DNA of 64,000 nucleotides, taken from positions 310,001 through 374,000 of the forward strand of contig JAVBOH010000008.1 of the NCBI GenBank assembly GCA_031550725.1, written 5' to 3'. The notes beneath the pieces were generated by a model. The model searched no databases. It saw only the letters and a list, made by a program, of their open reading frames with translations, and had not been told where the DNA came from. Of this stretch, positions 56,948 to 64,000 are shown in pieces. Within the stretch, counting starts at the first letter, position 1. Each line of letters starts with the position of its first letter. The position numbers and the translations under genes were made by a program. This DNA comes from UBA946 sp031550725 (GTDB lineage Bacteria; Bacillota; Clostridia; Oscillospirales; Ruminococcaceae).

Positions 56948-58912
56948 ATGAAAATAAGAAAAATTAAGCATAGATTGCTTCTCCAGTCGCTCACACTTAT
57001 AATTCTCTCGTTAGTGGTTGCAGGTGCATTTGCAATAATGCTTATGAAACAAGCTGTTGTAAATACAATAGAAAAGAACATGAATGAGATGACACAGTTA
57101 GCAGCAGTTGAAATCACAACAGAGCTTAAGACTGATATTTCAACGCTTACAGAAATAGGACTTTTAACACGTCTTACAAATGACCAGAATACCGCTGAAG
57201 AAAAGCTTGCAATTCTTACTGCAAAGGCTGAAATGTATGGTTATAGTGACATTAATGCAACTGATATTAATGGAGTTAATTTCAGCGGTGTTAATGTTTC
57301 GGACAAAGACTTTTTTGCTCCTGCATTAAAGGGAGAAAAGTATGTTTCAACTCCTTATGTTACTGATGATGGGAAAACCACATTAATGTACATATCAGTT
57401 CCGTTATGGGCAGGCGGTAAGGTTAATACAACGATTGTCGGAGTTGTATATGCAGCAATTGACGGTGAAGCTTTATGCAAGATAACTGACGAAGTTACTA
57501 TCGGTGATACAGGAACATCCTATATAATTGATGAAAACCAGATTGTTATTGCTCATTCTGACAGAAATAAGATTTATTCAAAGTACACACTTGCGAATAA
57601 TAACGATTCACAGTTTAGTAACCTTAAAGGTATTGAGCAGACTGCATTAAAGGGTACAATTAACTTTGGCAGTCATTCATCATATGGCAAGGATGAGTTT
57701 ACATCAGCCGCACCGATAAACAATACAAACGGGTGGGTTATTTGTTCAAATGTTGATTCAGAAGAATTTTTAAGTCAGGTTAACCAGACTTCGATGGTGA
57801 TTTTGATTGTTATCATTGCAGCAATACTTATTTCAATTGTTGTATTTACAATCATTGCCAATGGAATAACAAAGCCGATTGCAAAGATAAAGAATGCTGC
57901 TGAGGCGCTTTCACAGGGTAATCTTGATATCAATGTTGACCATAAGAGCTACGATGAACTAGGCTTGCTTGCAAGTTCATTTAACACAACTCTGATAAAT
58001 TTAAGACAGTATATAAATGAAATATCAAAAAGCTGTCAGATGATTGCCGATGGTGATTTTAACATCAAATCCAATGTTGAGTTTTTAGGTGCATTTCATG
58101 ATATTGACAGAGCGGTAGCATCAGCGGCATCATCCTTAAGTGATACTATGGATTCTATTAATATGTCTGCTGAAATGGTTCGAAGTGGTGCAGACCAGAT
58201 TTCTGCTGGTGCTGAAACACTTTCACAAGGCACAACTGAGCAGGCGAGTACAATAGAGGAACTGCTTGCAACAATATCTGACCTTACTGAAAAGGTAAAG
58301 GAAACATCATCAAATGCTAATGAAGCAAGCACAAAGGCAAATACTGCCGGAACTCATATCAATGAAAGTAATAACAGCATGACAGATATGATATCTGCAA
58401 TGAACAATATAACCGATAAATCCAATGAAATCAGCAAGATTATCAAGACAATTGATGATATTGCATTCCAGACTAATATCCTAGCACTTAATGCGGCTGT
58501 TGAAGCAGCAAGAGCAGGTGCTGCAGGAAAGGGTTTTGCGGTTGTTGCAGATGAAGTAAGAAACCTGGCATCAAAGAGTGCAGAGGCTGCAAAGAATACA
58601 ACGGCACTTATCAACCAGTCTATTGAAGCAGTTGGACAAGGCTCAAAGATTGCTGAAAGAACTGCTGAAACTCTTAACAGTTCAGTTGAAGTTACAAGAG
58701 AAACAATTACGCTTATCAATGAGATTGCATCAGAAGCCGCAGTGCAGGCTGAAATGATACAGAGCATTAATGTTGGTGTTTCCGAGGTATCAATAGTAGT
58801 TCAGACAACTGCTGCAACTGCCGAGGAGAGTGCCGCATCAGGTGAGGAACTTAAGGCGCAGGCTGAATCACTAACAGACTTGACATCAAGATTTACCTTG
58901 CTTGAAAAATAA
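56948..58912 (+). CDS. Methyl-accepting chemotaxis protein with extracellular Cache domain
   Basis: 654 residues from ATG 56948, with AAAGGATGG 9 bases before. An N-terminal membrane helix (~15-37) is followed by a dCache-type sensor domain (~40-280; KDFFAPALKGEKYVSTPYV, TSYIIDENQIVIAHSDR), a second membrane helix (~285-307), HAMP (~308-360) and a cytoplasmic signalling domain. The hairpin tip IDDIAFQTNILALNAAVEAARAG...GKGFAVVADEVRNLA lies near 510-540. It should sense a small extracellular ligand and control CheA or, in a non-motile host, another output. No che or flagellar genes are in the window. Confidence 0.96.
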   Translation: MKIRKIKHRLLLQSLTLIILSLVVAGAFAIMLMKQAVVNTIEKNMNEMTQLAAVEITTELKTDISTLTEIGLLTRLTNDQNTAEEKLAILTAKAEMYGYSDINATDINGVNFSGVNVSDKDFFAPALKGEKYVSTPYVTDDGKTTLMYISVPLWAGGKVNTTIVGVVYAAIDGEALCKITDEVTIGDTGTSYIIDENQIVIAHSDRNKIYSKYTLANNNDSQFSNLKGIEQTALKGTINFGSHSSYGKDEFTSAAPINNTNGWVICSNVDSEEFLSQVNQTSMVILIVIIAAILISIVVFTIIANGITKPIAKIKNAAEALSQGNLDINVDHKSYDELGLLASSFNTTLINLRQYINEISKSCQMIADGDFNIKSNVEFLGAFHDIDRAVASAASSLSDTMDSINMSAEMVRSGADQISAGAETLSQGTTEQASTIEELLATISDLTEKVKETSSNANEASTKANTAGTHINESNNSMTDMISAMNNITDKSNEISKIIKTIDDIAFQTNILALNAAVEAARAGAAGKGFAVVADEVRNLASKSAEAAKNTTALINQSIEAVGQGSKIAERTAETLNSSVEVTRETITLINEIASEAAVQAEMIQSINVGVSEVSIVVQTTAATAEESAASGEELKAQAESLTDLTSRFTLLEK

Positions 58913-58925
58913 TATAATAATTACT

Positions 58926-58966
58926 AAAAAACCTGCCAAACGAATTGTGTTTGGCAGGTTTTTATA
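58926..58966 (+). terminator. Terminator after the chemoreceptor
   Basis: AACCTGCCAAAC and GTTTGGCAGGTT arms followed by TTTATA; A-rich on the other side, so it may serve both strands. Confidence 0.85.
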
Positions 58967-59075
58967 ATCAAATTAATATTATACCACACAAAAATTTTTA
59001 AGTGGTAGGCGGATAGCCTCAAAAATAAATATTTAATAAAATGAGATTACCGCATGATGAATTGAGTATAAGTCG

Positions 59076-59849
59076 TTATTTCATTCGGCTAAAAAGATTA
59101 AGTGTATTTTGCATAGTCTGCTCAGCGACCATTTCAGGTGTAACACCCTTAACTTCGGCAATTTTCATGATAATATCGGAAATCATACTGCTGTCACATC
59201 TTTTTCCACGGTTTGGCTCAGGCGCCATATAAGGACAGTCCGTTTCAAGCAAAAGCTTGTCAAGCGGAATAACCTCTAGTGCCTCGATTGCCTTGCGTGC
59301 ATTTTTGAATGTAAGCACACCAGTGAAACTTATATGCATACCAAGTGCTAAAATTTGCTTTGCTGTGTCAGCAGAGCCAGAATAACAATGCATAACGCCG
59401 TTTATTTTCTCACGCTTTTTAAGTATATTCATGGTATCTTCCGTTGCATCACGAGAATGTATTATAACAGGAAGTTCTGCTTTTTCTGCAAAATCAAGCT
59501 GCTCCTCAAAAAAACGCATCTGTGTTTCGGGGGTATACTCATCATAATGATAATCAAGTCCAATTTCGCCAACAGCAACAACCTTTTTATTTCTTATAAG
59601 CTCGGCAAATCTGTCAAGATAATCGCTCGGTGTATCATCAACATCCTGTGGATGAATGCCAACAGCGGCATACATAAACGGATATTCATCGGCAAGCTTA
59701 ACAGACAGCTCTGAACGTTCCATACTGCATCCGATATTAATTATATTCTGCACGCCGTTTTCATTGTGAATACGGTTTAAAAGTTCATTTCTGTCATCAT
59801 CAAAGCGTTCGTCATCGTAATGTGCATGGGAATCTATGAATTTTAACAT
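59076..59849 (-). CDS. tatD: TatD-family metal-dependent hydrolase/DNase
   Basis: 257 residues. The TatD metal site is complete: FIDSHAHYD at the N-terminus, GEIGLDYHYD near 95, IIHSRDA near 130, MHCYSG near 155 and LLETDCPYMAP near 200. Members are 3'-5' exonucleases or DNA-quality-control nucleases. It is monocistronic, read leftward. The upstream neighbour is the GTAGGG double-hairpin repeat and then lysC. Confidence 0.95.
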   Translation of the reverse strand: MLKFIDSHAHYDDERFDDDRNELLNRIHNENGVQNIINIGCSMERSELSVKLADEYPFMYAAVGIHPQDVDDTPSDYLDRFAELIRNKKVVAVGEIGLDYHYDEYTPETQMRFFEEQLDFAEKAELPVIIHSRDATEDTMNILKKREKINGVMHCYSGSADTAKQILALGMHISFTGVLTFKNARKAIEALEVIPLDKLLLETDCPYMAPEPNRGKRCDSSMISDIIMKIAEVKGVTPEMVAEQTMQNTLNLFSRMK

Positions 59850-59934
59850 TTAAGTTTGTACACTTCCTTTGTTTTATTGCTATGGAATATTATAGCATAT
59901 CATGATTTAAAATGCAAATAGGATATTTTATTTT

Positions 59935-60007
59935 GTAGGGAGCGACGCCCTCGTCGCTCCGCCGCAGCTATAATATATCTCGGAGCGACGAGGGCGTCGC
60001 TCCCTAC
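59935..60007. repeat. GTAGGG-ended double-hairpin repeat, copy B
   Basis: 73 bases, perfect inverted repeat of 27 bases or more at the ends (GTAGGGAGCGACGCCCTCGT...), with each arm also self-complementary (GGAGCGACG/CGTCGCTCC). The centre is CCGCAGCTATAATATATCTCGG. The GC-rich arms stand out from the AT-rich surroundings. It lies 25 bases after the lysC stop, where it could also stop transcription. Same architecture as 1153-1221 with different inner sequence. Confidence 0.85.
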
Positions 60008-60031
60008 ATCATCAATGTATTAAATTATAAC

Positions 60032-61357
60032 TTATTCCTGTGTCAAAACGAAAATCTCATAAATAGCCTCAATTGCAGCTTCGAAATCTTCCTCGGAAAC
60101 GCCGATAATGATATTAAGCTCGGATGAACCTTGGTCAATCATCTTAACGTTTATCTTAGCATGAGCAAGAGCGGAGAAAATTCTGCCTGCTGTACCTCTT
60201 GCTTTTCTCATACCACGTCCAACAACAGCGATAAGAGCAAGGTCACTCTCAATTTCAAGGGAATCAGGCTTAACACGGTAGTTAATTTCGTCAATAACAG
60301 CTTTTTCTTTGCCAGCTAGGCTGTCAGAGCTAACAATAACGCTCATAGTATCAATACCTGACGGCATATGTTCAAAGTTTAAGTTGCTCTTTTCTAGGGC
60401 ACGAAGAACATTTCTGCCGAAACCAACTTCAGCATTCATCATGTCCTTTTCAATGTTGATAACAGAGAATCCCTTTTTGCCGGCAATACCAGTTATAACA
60501 TACTTGCTTGTTTCAGCGGACTGAGCAACAATCATAGTACCAACATCTTCAGGATGATTAGTGTTCTTGATGTTTATTGGAATACCAACAGTACGAACTG
60601 GGAATATAGCATCCTCATGCAAAACTCCAGCACCCATGTAAGCAAGCTCACGAAGCTCACGGTATGTTATAGTAGTGATTGGTTTAGGGTTATTTACGAT
60701 ACGTGGGTCGCAGATAAGGAAACCTGAAACGTCAGTCCAGTTCTCATAAATCTGAGCATGAACAGCACGGGCAACGATAGAACCTGTAACATCTGAGCCG
60801 CCACGAGAGAAAGTCTTGATAGTATCATTAGGCATAGCACCATAAAAACCAGGGATAACTGCGTGTTCAATTTCCTTGAGCTTTGGACGAAGAACGGAAA
60901 TAGTCTTTTCAAGGTTAAACACACCATTTTCATCAAAGCAGATATAACCAGCAGGGTCAACAAAATCAAACTTTAGGTATGCTGCAAGAACGATACTATT
61001 TAAGTATTCGCCACGAGATGCAGCATAGTCACGTCCTGCACGGTGAGCAAAAGCATTTTTGATATTCTTGAACTCGTCATCAAGATTAAGCTCAATACTC
61101 AAATCGTTTATAATACTATTGAAACGCTCCTCAATAGCCTTGAAATCATCATCAAAATCAGCACCCTTAGCAGCTTTGTCATAGCATGAATAAAGCATAT
61201 CGGTAACCTTGATATCCTCACTGTAACGCTTGCCTGGTGCGGATGCAACGACAAAACGTCTGTTCTTGTCTGCAAGAACTATTTCAGCAACCTTTTGAAA
61301 CTGTTTAGCATCAGCCAAGGAACTGCCGCCGAATTTAACAACCTTAATATCACTCAT
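60032..61357 (-). CDS. lysC: Aspartate kinase (monofunctional)
   Basis: 441 residues. It phosphorylates aspartate, the entry step to lysine, threonine, methionine and diaminopimelate. The kinase domain begins VVKFGGSSLADAKQFQKVAEIV and includes GRDYAASRGEYLNS, FSRGGSDVTGSIVARAVHAQIYENWTDVSGF and PRTV-type sequence FPVRTVGIPINIKNTN. Two ACT domains follow (~300-440; GKKGFSVINIEKDMMNAEVGFG and ALIAVVGRGMRKARGTAGRIFSAL), the site of feedback control. It has its own promoter and a GAAAGG-type ribosome site. Confidence 0.96.
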   Translation of the reverse strand: MSDIKVVKFGGSSLADAKQFQKVAEIVLADKNRRFVVASAPGKRYSEDIKVTDMLYSCYDKAAKGADFDDDFKAIEERFNSIINDLSIELNLDDEFKNIKNAFAHRAGRDYAASRGEYLNSIVLAAYLKFDFVDPAGYICFDENGVFNLEKTISVLRPKLKEIEHAVIPGFYGAMPNDTIKTFSRGGSDVTGSIVARAVHAQIYENWTDVSGFLICDPRIVNNPKPITTITYRELRELAYMGAGVLHEDAIFPVRTVGIPINIKNTNHPEDVGTMIVAQSAETSKYVITGIAGKKGFSVINIEKDMMNAEVGFGRNVLRALEKSNLNFEHMPSGIDTMSVIVSSDSLAGKEKAVIDEINYRVKPDSLEIESDLALIAVVGRGMRKARGTAGRIFSALAHAKINVKMIDQGSSELNIIIGVSEEDFEAAIEAIYEIFVLTQE

Positions 61358-61426
61358 AATAAACCCATACCTTTCGTATAAACAATCATAAATTGATTGA
61401 ACGTTATTTTTTTAACCATCTATATT

Positions 61427-61455
61427 ATTATACTAGAAACACGTAAAATAATCAA
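61427..61455 (-). promoter_or_regulatory. Promoter of lysC
   Basis: Minus strand TTGATT (61455-61450), 17-base spacer, TATAAT (61432-61427). No lysine riboswitch is visible in the ~60-base leader. Confidence 0.7.
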
Positions 61456-61479
61456 TTGTGAGATAAAACAAATTTTCAC

Positions 61480-61534
61480 AAATAAAACCCGTCCGTTTGT
61501 GAAATACGACTGTATTTCTGTGGTGGACAGGTTT
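61480..61534 (-). terminator. Terminator of the fumarase alpha gene
   Basis: Minus strand: AAACCTGTCC and GGACGGGTTT outer arms with an inner GAAATAC/GTATTTC stem, then TATTTG. Confidence 0.7.
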
Positions 61535-61567
61535 ATAAATTTGTATTTGTGGTCGTAATAATACTAA

Positions 61568-62410
61568 TCAAATCACAGCATGAGCATGCCTTGTAACATG
61601 ACAGCCGATATTAACAGCAACAGGAAGTCCTGCAATATGGGTAGGTGCTTGTTCAATGGCAACATTAAGTGCAGTAACAGTGCCGCCAAATCCTTGTGGT
61701 CCGATACCAAGTCTGTTAATCTTTTCGAGCAGACTGCTTTCCATACTATTATATAGCGGCTTAGGGTTTTTAATGGAAATATCTCTGCATAAAGCCTTTT
61801 TCGCTAAGTATGCAGCATATTCAAAATCGCCGCCGATACCAACACCGACAACCATAGGCGGACAAGGATTACTGCCTGCAAGAGAGCAGGTTTCTACTAC
61901 AAAATCCTCAATATCCGAGATGGCAGCAGACGGAGTAAACATCTTTAAGCGTGACATATTTTCACTGCCAAACCCCTTAGGACAAACGGAAATAGCCACT
62001 TTATCGCCATCGGTAATTTTTGTATGTATAACAGCAGGAGTGTTGTCATTCGTATTAATACGCTCAATAGGGTCTGATACAATCGAACACCGCAAGTACC
62101 CTTCTGTATATCCACGAGCAACACCATTATTTATAGCATCATTAAGCGAGCCGCCGATAAAATGAACATCCTGCCCTATATCAATGAAAATAACCGCCAT
62201 GCCGGTATCCTGACAAATGGCGATATTTTCTTCTTTAGCAGCATCAATATTCCGTACAAGATCCAAAAGCACCTCTTTACCAGTTTCCGAACGCTCATTA
62301 TTATGAGAACATCTAATACAATCCTCAAGAGCTTTTGGAAGCTTCAGATTAGCTTCAATACACAAATCCCTGACGGTTTTTTCAATATCCGATACATTTA
62401 TTTCTCTCAT
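61568..62410 (-). CDS. fumA: Fumarate hydratase class I, alpha subunit (also tartrate dehydratase type)
   Basis: 280 residues from ATG 62410, preceded by AAAGGAA; a TTG one codon earlier is also possible. Class I iron-sulphur hydratase motifs: ICQDTGMAVIFIDIG with a cluster Cys, CPKGFGSENMS, SLAGSNPCPPMVVGVGIGGDFEYAA and IGPQGFGGTVTALNV with HVTRHAHAV. It normally pairs with a beta subunit (separate gene or fused). Here the downstream gene is lysC and the upstream one a small zinc-finger protein; no beta subunit lies in the window. It is clearly alpha-only by length. Confidence 0.93.
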   Translation of the reverse strand: MREINVSDIEKTVRDLCIEANLKLPKALEDCIRCSHNNERSETGKEVLLDLVRNIDAAKEENIAICQDTGMAVIFIDIGQDVHFIGGSLNDAINNGVARGYTEGYLRCSIVSDPIERINTNDNTPAVIHTKITDGDKVAISVCPKGFGSENMSRLKMFTPSAAISDIEDFVVETCSLAGSNPCPPMVVGVGIGGDFEYAAYLAKKALCRDISIKNPKPLYNSMESSLLEKINRLGIGPQGFGGTVTALNVAIEQAPTHIAGLPVAVNIGCHVTRHAHAVI

Positions 62411-62446
62411 CAACTAAAATTCCTTTTTTACAAAACTAGCAAAAAT

Positions 62447-62707
62447 TTAGAAAAGCATATCCATAATAATCATAGTATCCTCTGCTTCCTGCCGTTCCTG
62501 CATTACCTTAAAATCAACAATACTGTCAGTCGATTTTTTAGCAAAAGATATAACCTGTTCCTTAACATAGTCCTTTATAATAACTTTTTTGCAAACCTCA
62601 CACACATAAGCAGGGATATTTATGATTTTTTTCTCACCGCTGCTCCCATTTATTGTACACTCTGTTGTTATGGATGCCATTCTTGTTCGGCAAATCTCGC
62701 ACTTCAT
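62447..62707 (-). CDS. YgiT/MqsA-type zinc-finger protein
   Basis: 86 residues: MKCEICRTRMASITTECTINGSSGEKKIINIPAYVCEVC is split by the typical beta region between two CxxC pairs (CEIC near 3, CEVC near 36). A helical tail ends QEAEDTMIIMDMLF. This is the zinc-binding N-terminal half of MqsA/YgiT antitoxins, but the HTH half is absent and no MqsR-like toxin lies beside it. It ends 36 bases before the fumarase gene, with an AAAGGA-type site upstream. Confidence 0.82.
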   Translation of the reverse strand: MKCEICRTRMASITTECTINGSSGEKKIINIPAYVCEVCKKVIIKDYVKEQVISFAKKSTDSIVDFKVMQERQEAEDTMIIMDMLF

Positions 62708-62788
62708 AAGTATCGTCCTTTCTTATAGGTATGATTTTGATTTACATATGGTATAATTGATGTTATATATTACATTGTGTTTATTTGA

Positions 62789-62839
62789 TATATGCTGAAC
62801 AATTCAAGAACCCTGTTAAAGACGGAATTATTCAGTACG
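62789..62839 (-). repeat. Palindromic 3'-end element, copy 2 (CGTACTGAA type)
   Basis: On the minus strand ACGTACTGAATAATTCCGTC is followed by GAATTGTTCAGCATAT, an imperfect inverted repeat. It starts just after the amidohydrolase stop and matches the element after the SpoIID-like gene (31736) in sequence and orientation. Confidence 0.55.
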
Positions 62840-62841
62840 TA

Positions 62842-63993
62842 TTATTTAGAATAAACAATCTGACCATTAATCATAGTCATAACAACATCAGTCATAATAT
62901 CAAGTGGGTCGCCGTTTAGCATAATCAAATCTGCATCCTTGCCGACAGTAACAGAACCAACTCTGTCCCAGATGCCAGTAATAACAGCAGGATTGATAGT
63001 AATAGCCTTTAACGCTTCGAGGCGGTCAAGCCCTGCCTTAACGCAGTATGCAGCACTCGTATTAAGATACTGAACAGGCAGTTCAGGATGGTCGGTGCAA
63101 ATCGCAATCTTCACACCATTATTATATAGTATACCCGCATTTGCAGTGGTTAGTCTTGCAAGCTCAGGTTTACCTCTGTCGCATATAACAGGCCCTACAA
63201 TAGCAGATGCCTCTTTTTTGCCAAGTAAATCAGCAATAATATGTCCCTCAGTGCAATGTACAAGTACATAATCAAGCTCAAATTCCTTTGCAAGACGAAC
63301 AGCAGTCATAATATCATCAGCACGATGGCAATGGAAATGCGCTTTAAGCTCATGGCGAAGAAGTGGAATCAAAGCCTCTGACTTCATATCAAATTCAGGC
63401 AGCGACTCATCATTATTCAAAGCCTCATCTTTATCGTCCATATAACGCTTAGCCTTGAAAAGAGCCTCACGTATTAAAGCTGCAGTAGCCATTCTTGTAA
63501 CAGGAGAGGTGTCCTTTTCGGAATATGTTGACTTAGGGTTTTCACCAAGTGCAAACTTGATACCAACCTTTCTAAGCAGCATTTTATCAGCACAAACACC
63601 ATGTGTCTTAACAGCAATCATATCGCCGCCGATAGGATTAGCAGATCCACAGCCTGTAACAGCCGTAGTAATACCAGCCTTGACAGCATCCATAAAGTAA
63701 CCGTCTGTAAAGCTTAAAGCATCTATTGCACGAAGATGAGGAGTGATAGGGTCATTTTCTTCGTTAATATCATCACCCTCAGCTCCCATACCGTCACCAA
63801 GCATGCCAATATGAGAATGTGCATCAATAAACCCCGGAAAAACGAGCATTCCGTTTGCATTAATATCGTTGTCACTAATGTTTTCAGGCATACCAGCAGA
63901 TACACTTGATATAATCTTGCCGTTTATTTCAATAAACCCGAGTTCAATAGGTGCTGCGTCCATAGGAAAAATCTGTGCGTTATAAATGTACAT
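62842..63993 (-). CDS. Amidohydrolase family protein (imidazolonepropionase-like)
   Basis: 383 residues to ATG 63993; the true start may lie beyond the right edge, since the frame is open there and no ribosome binding site is in view. The metal-dependent hydrolase pattern is complete: PGFIDAHSHIG (HxH), HFHCHRADD, VHCTEGH and ICTDHPELPV with the catalytic Asp. The C-terminal part RLEALKAITINPAVITGIWDRVGSVTVGKDADLIMLNGDPLD is the usual composite beta domain of cytosolic amidohydrolases. Substrate unknown; relatives hydrolyse imidazolonepropionate or act as prolidase-like enzymes. Confidence 0.9.
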   Translation of the reverse strand: MYIYNAQIFPMDAAPIELGFIEINGKIISSVSAGMPENISDNDINANGMLVFPGFIDAHSHIGMLGDGMGAEGDDINEENDPITPHLRAIDALSFTDGYFMDAVKAGITTAVTGCGSANPIGGDMIAVKTHGVCADKMLLRKVGIKFALGENPKSTYSEKDTSPVTRMATAALIREALFKAKRYMDDKDEALNNDESLPEFDMKSEALIPLLRHELKAHFHCHRADDIMTAVRLAKEFELDYVLVHCTEGHIIADLLGKKEASAIVGPVICDRGKPELARLTTANAGILYNNGVKIAICTDHPELPVQYLNTSAAYCVKAGLDRLEALKAITINPAVITGIWDRVGSVTVGKDADLIMLNGDPLDIMTDVVMTMINGQIVYSK

Positions 63994-64000
63994 TTCATAC

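Noticed and set aside
62447..62707. MqsA antitoxin of an MqsRA module
   Set aside because: Only the zinc-binding half is present, without the HTH domain, and no MqsR-like gene is adjacent.

Overview
The window looks like chromosome of a low-GC, monoderm, anaerobic member of the Bacillota, most likely a gut Oscillospiraceae/Ruminococcaceae relative. The signs are a T-box leader, a TPP riboswitch in front of a ThiT-type thiamine transporter, several class B sortases, a cell-wall sorting signal, intracellular GH95 and GH130 enzymes, RNase Y, frequent TTG starts with strong Shine-Dalgarno sites, and many TTGACA-17-TATAAT promoters. Genus assignment is inference; no rRNA or tRNA gene is visible.

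Layout. 1-5.6 kb (mostly minus): partial ComM/YifB, then an operon read leftward from a threonine T-box: subtilase-like lipoprotein, small membrane protein, thrS. 5.6-13.2 kb: possible small RNA, rny (TTG start), an O-antigen-ligase-like membrane protein, and a large GGDEF/EAL signalling protein. 12.9-20.5 kb: divergent small protein/XRE pair, an orphan small RNA, TPP riboswitch-thiT, a HAD phosphatase, the ilvB-ilvN-ilvC branched-chain amino acid genes, a Phd/Doc-type toxin-antitoxin pair, an XRE regulator and a SLOG-like protein. 20.8-24.9 kb: phosphoglucomutase, cyclophilin lipoprotein, histidine phosphatase and a permuted NlpC/P60-like protein.

25.2-31.7 kb is a surface-assembly block: four consecutive class B sortases, all with intact His/Cys/Arg, followed by a SpoIID/LytB-domain protein. 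A secreted protein with a C-terminal sorting signal (36.2 kb) is the nearest visible candidate substrate. Between them lie fba, an IS1182-type insertion sequence sitting in the fba terminator, and a candidate type I toxin-antitoxin locus (28-residue hydrophobic peptide with a convergent RNA). A second, frameshifted copy of that locus lies at 37.9 kb and a toxin-less RNA copy at 13.5 kb.

38.3-49.9 kb is one long plus-strand carbohydrate-transport locus: a giant secreted solute-binding protein, two permeases, an NHL-repeat protein, a YIP1-like membrane protein, a DUF5696-type protein and two more permeases, with no ATPase gene. It is followed by a Cys-rich protein, a GH95 fucosidase-type enzyme and a GH130 phosphorylase. 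53.8-64 kb: RelB/YafQ-type pair, LysR regulator divergent from a CofE-like (F420 glutamate ligase family) protein, a methyl-accepting chemotaxis protein, tatD, aspartokinase, a lone fumarase alpha subunit, a zinc-finger protein and an amidohydrolase. Dispersed palindromic repeats occur between genes: GTAGGG-ended double hairpins and a CGTACTGAA-type element directly after stop codons.
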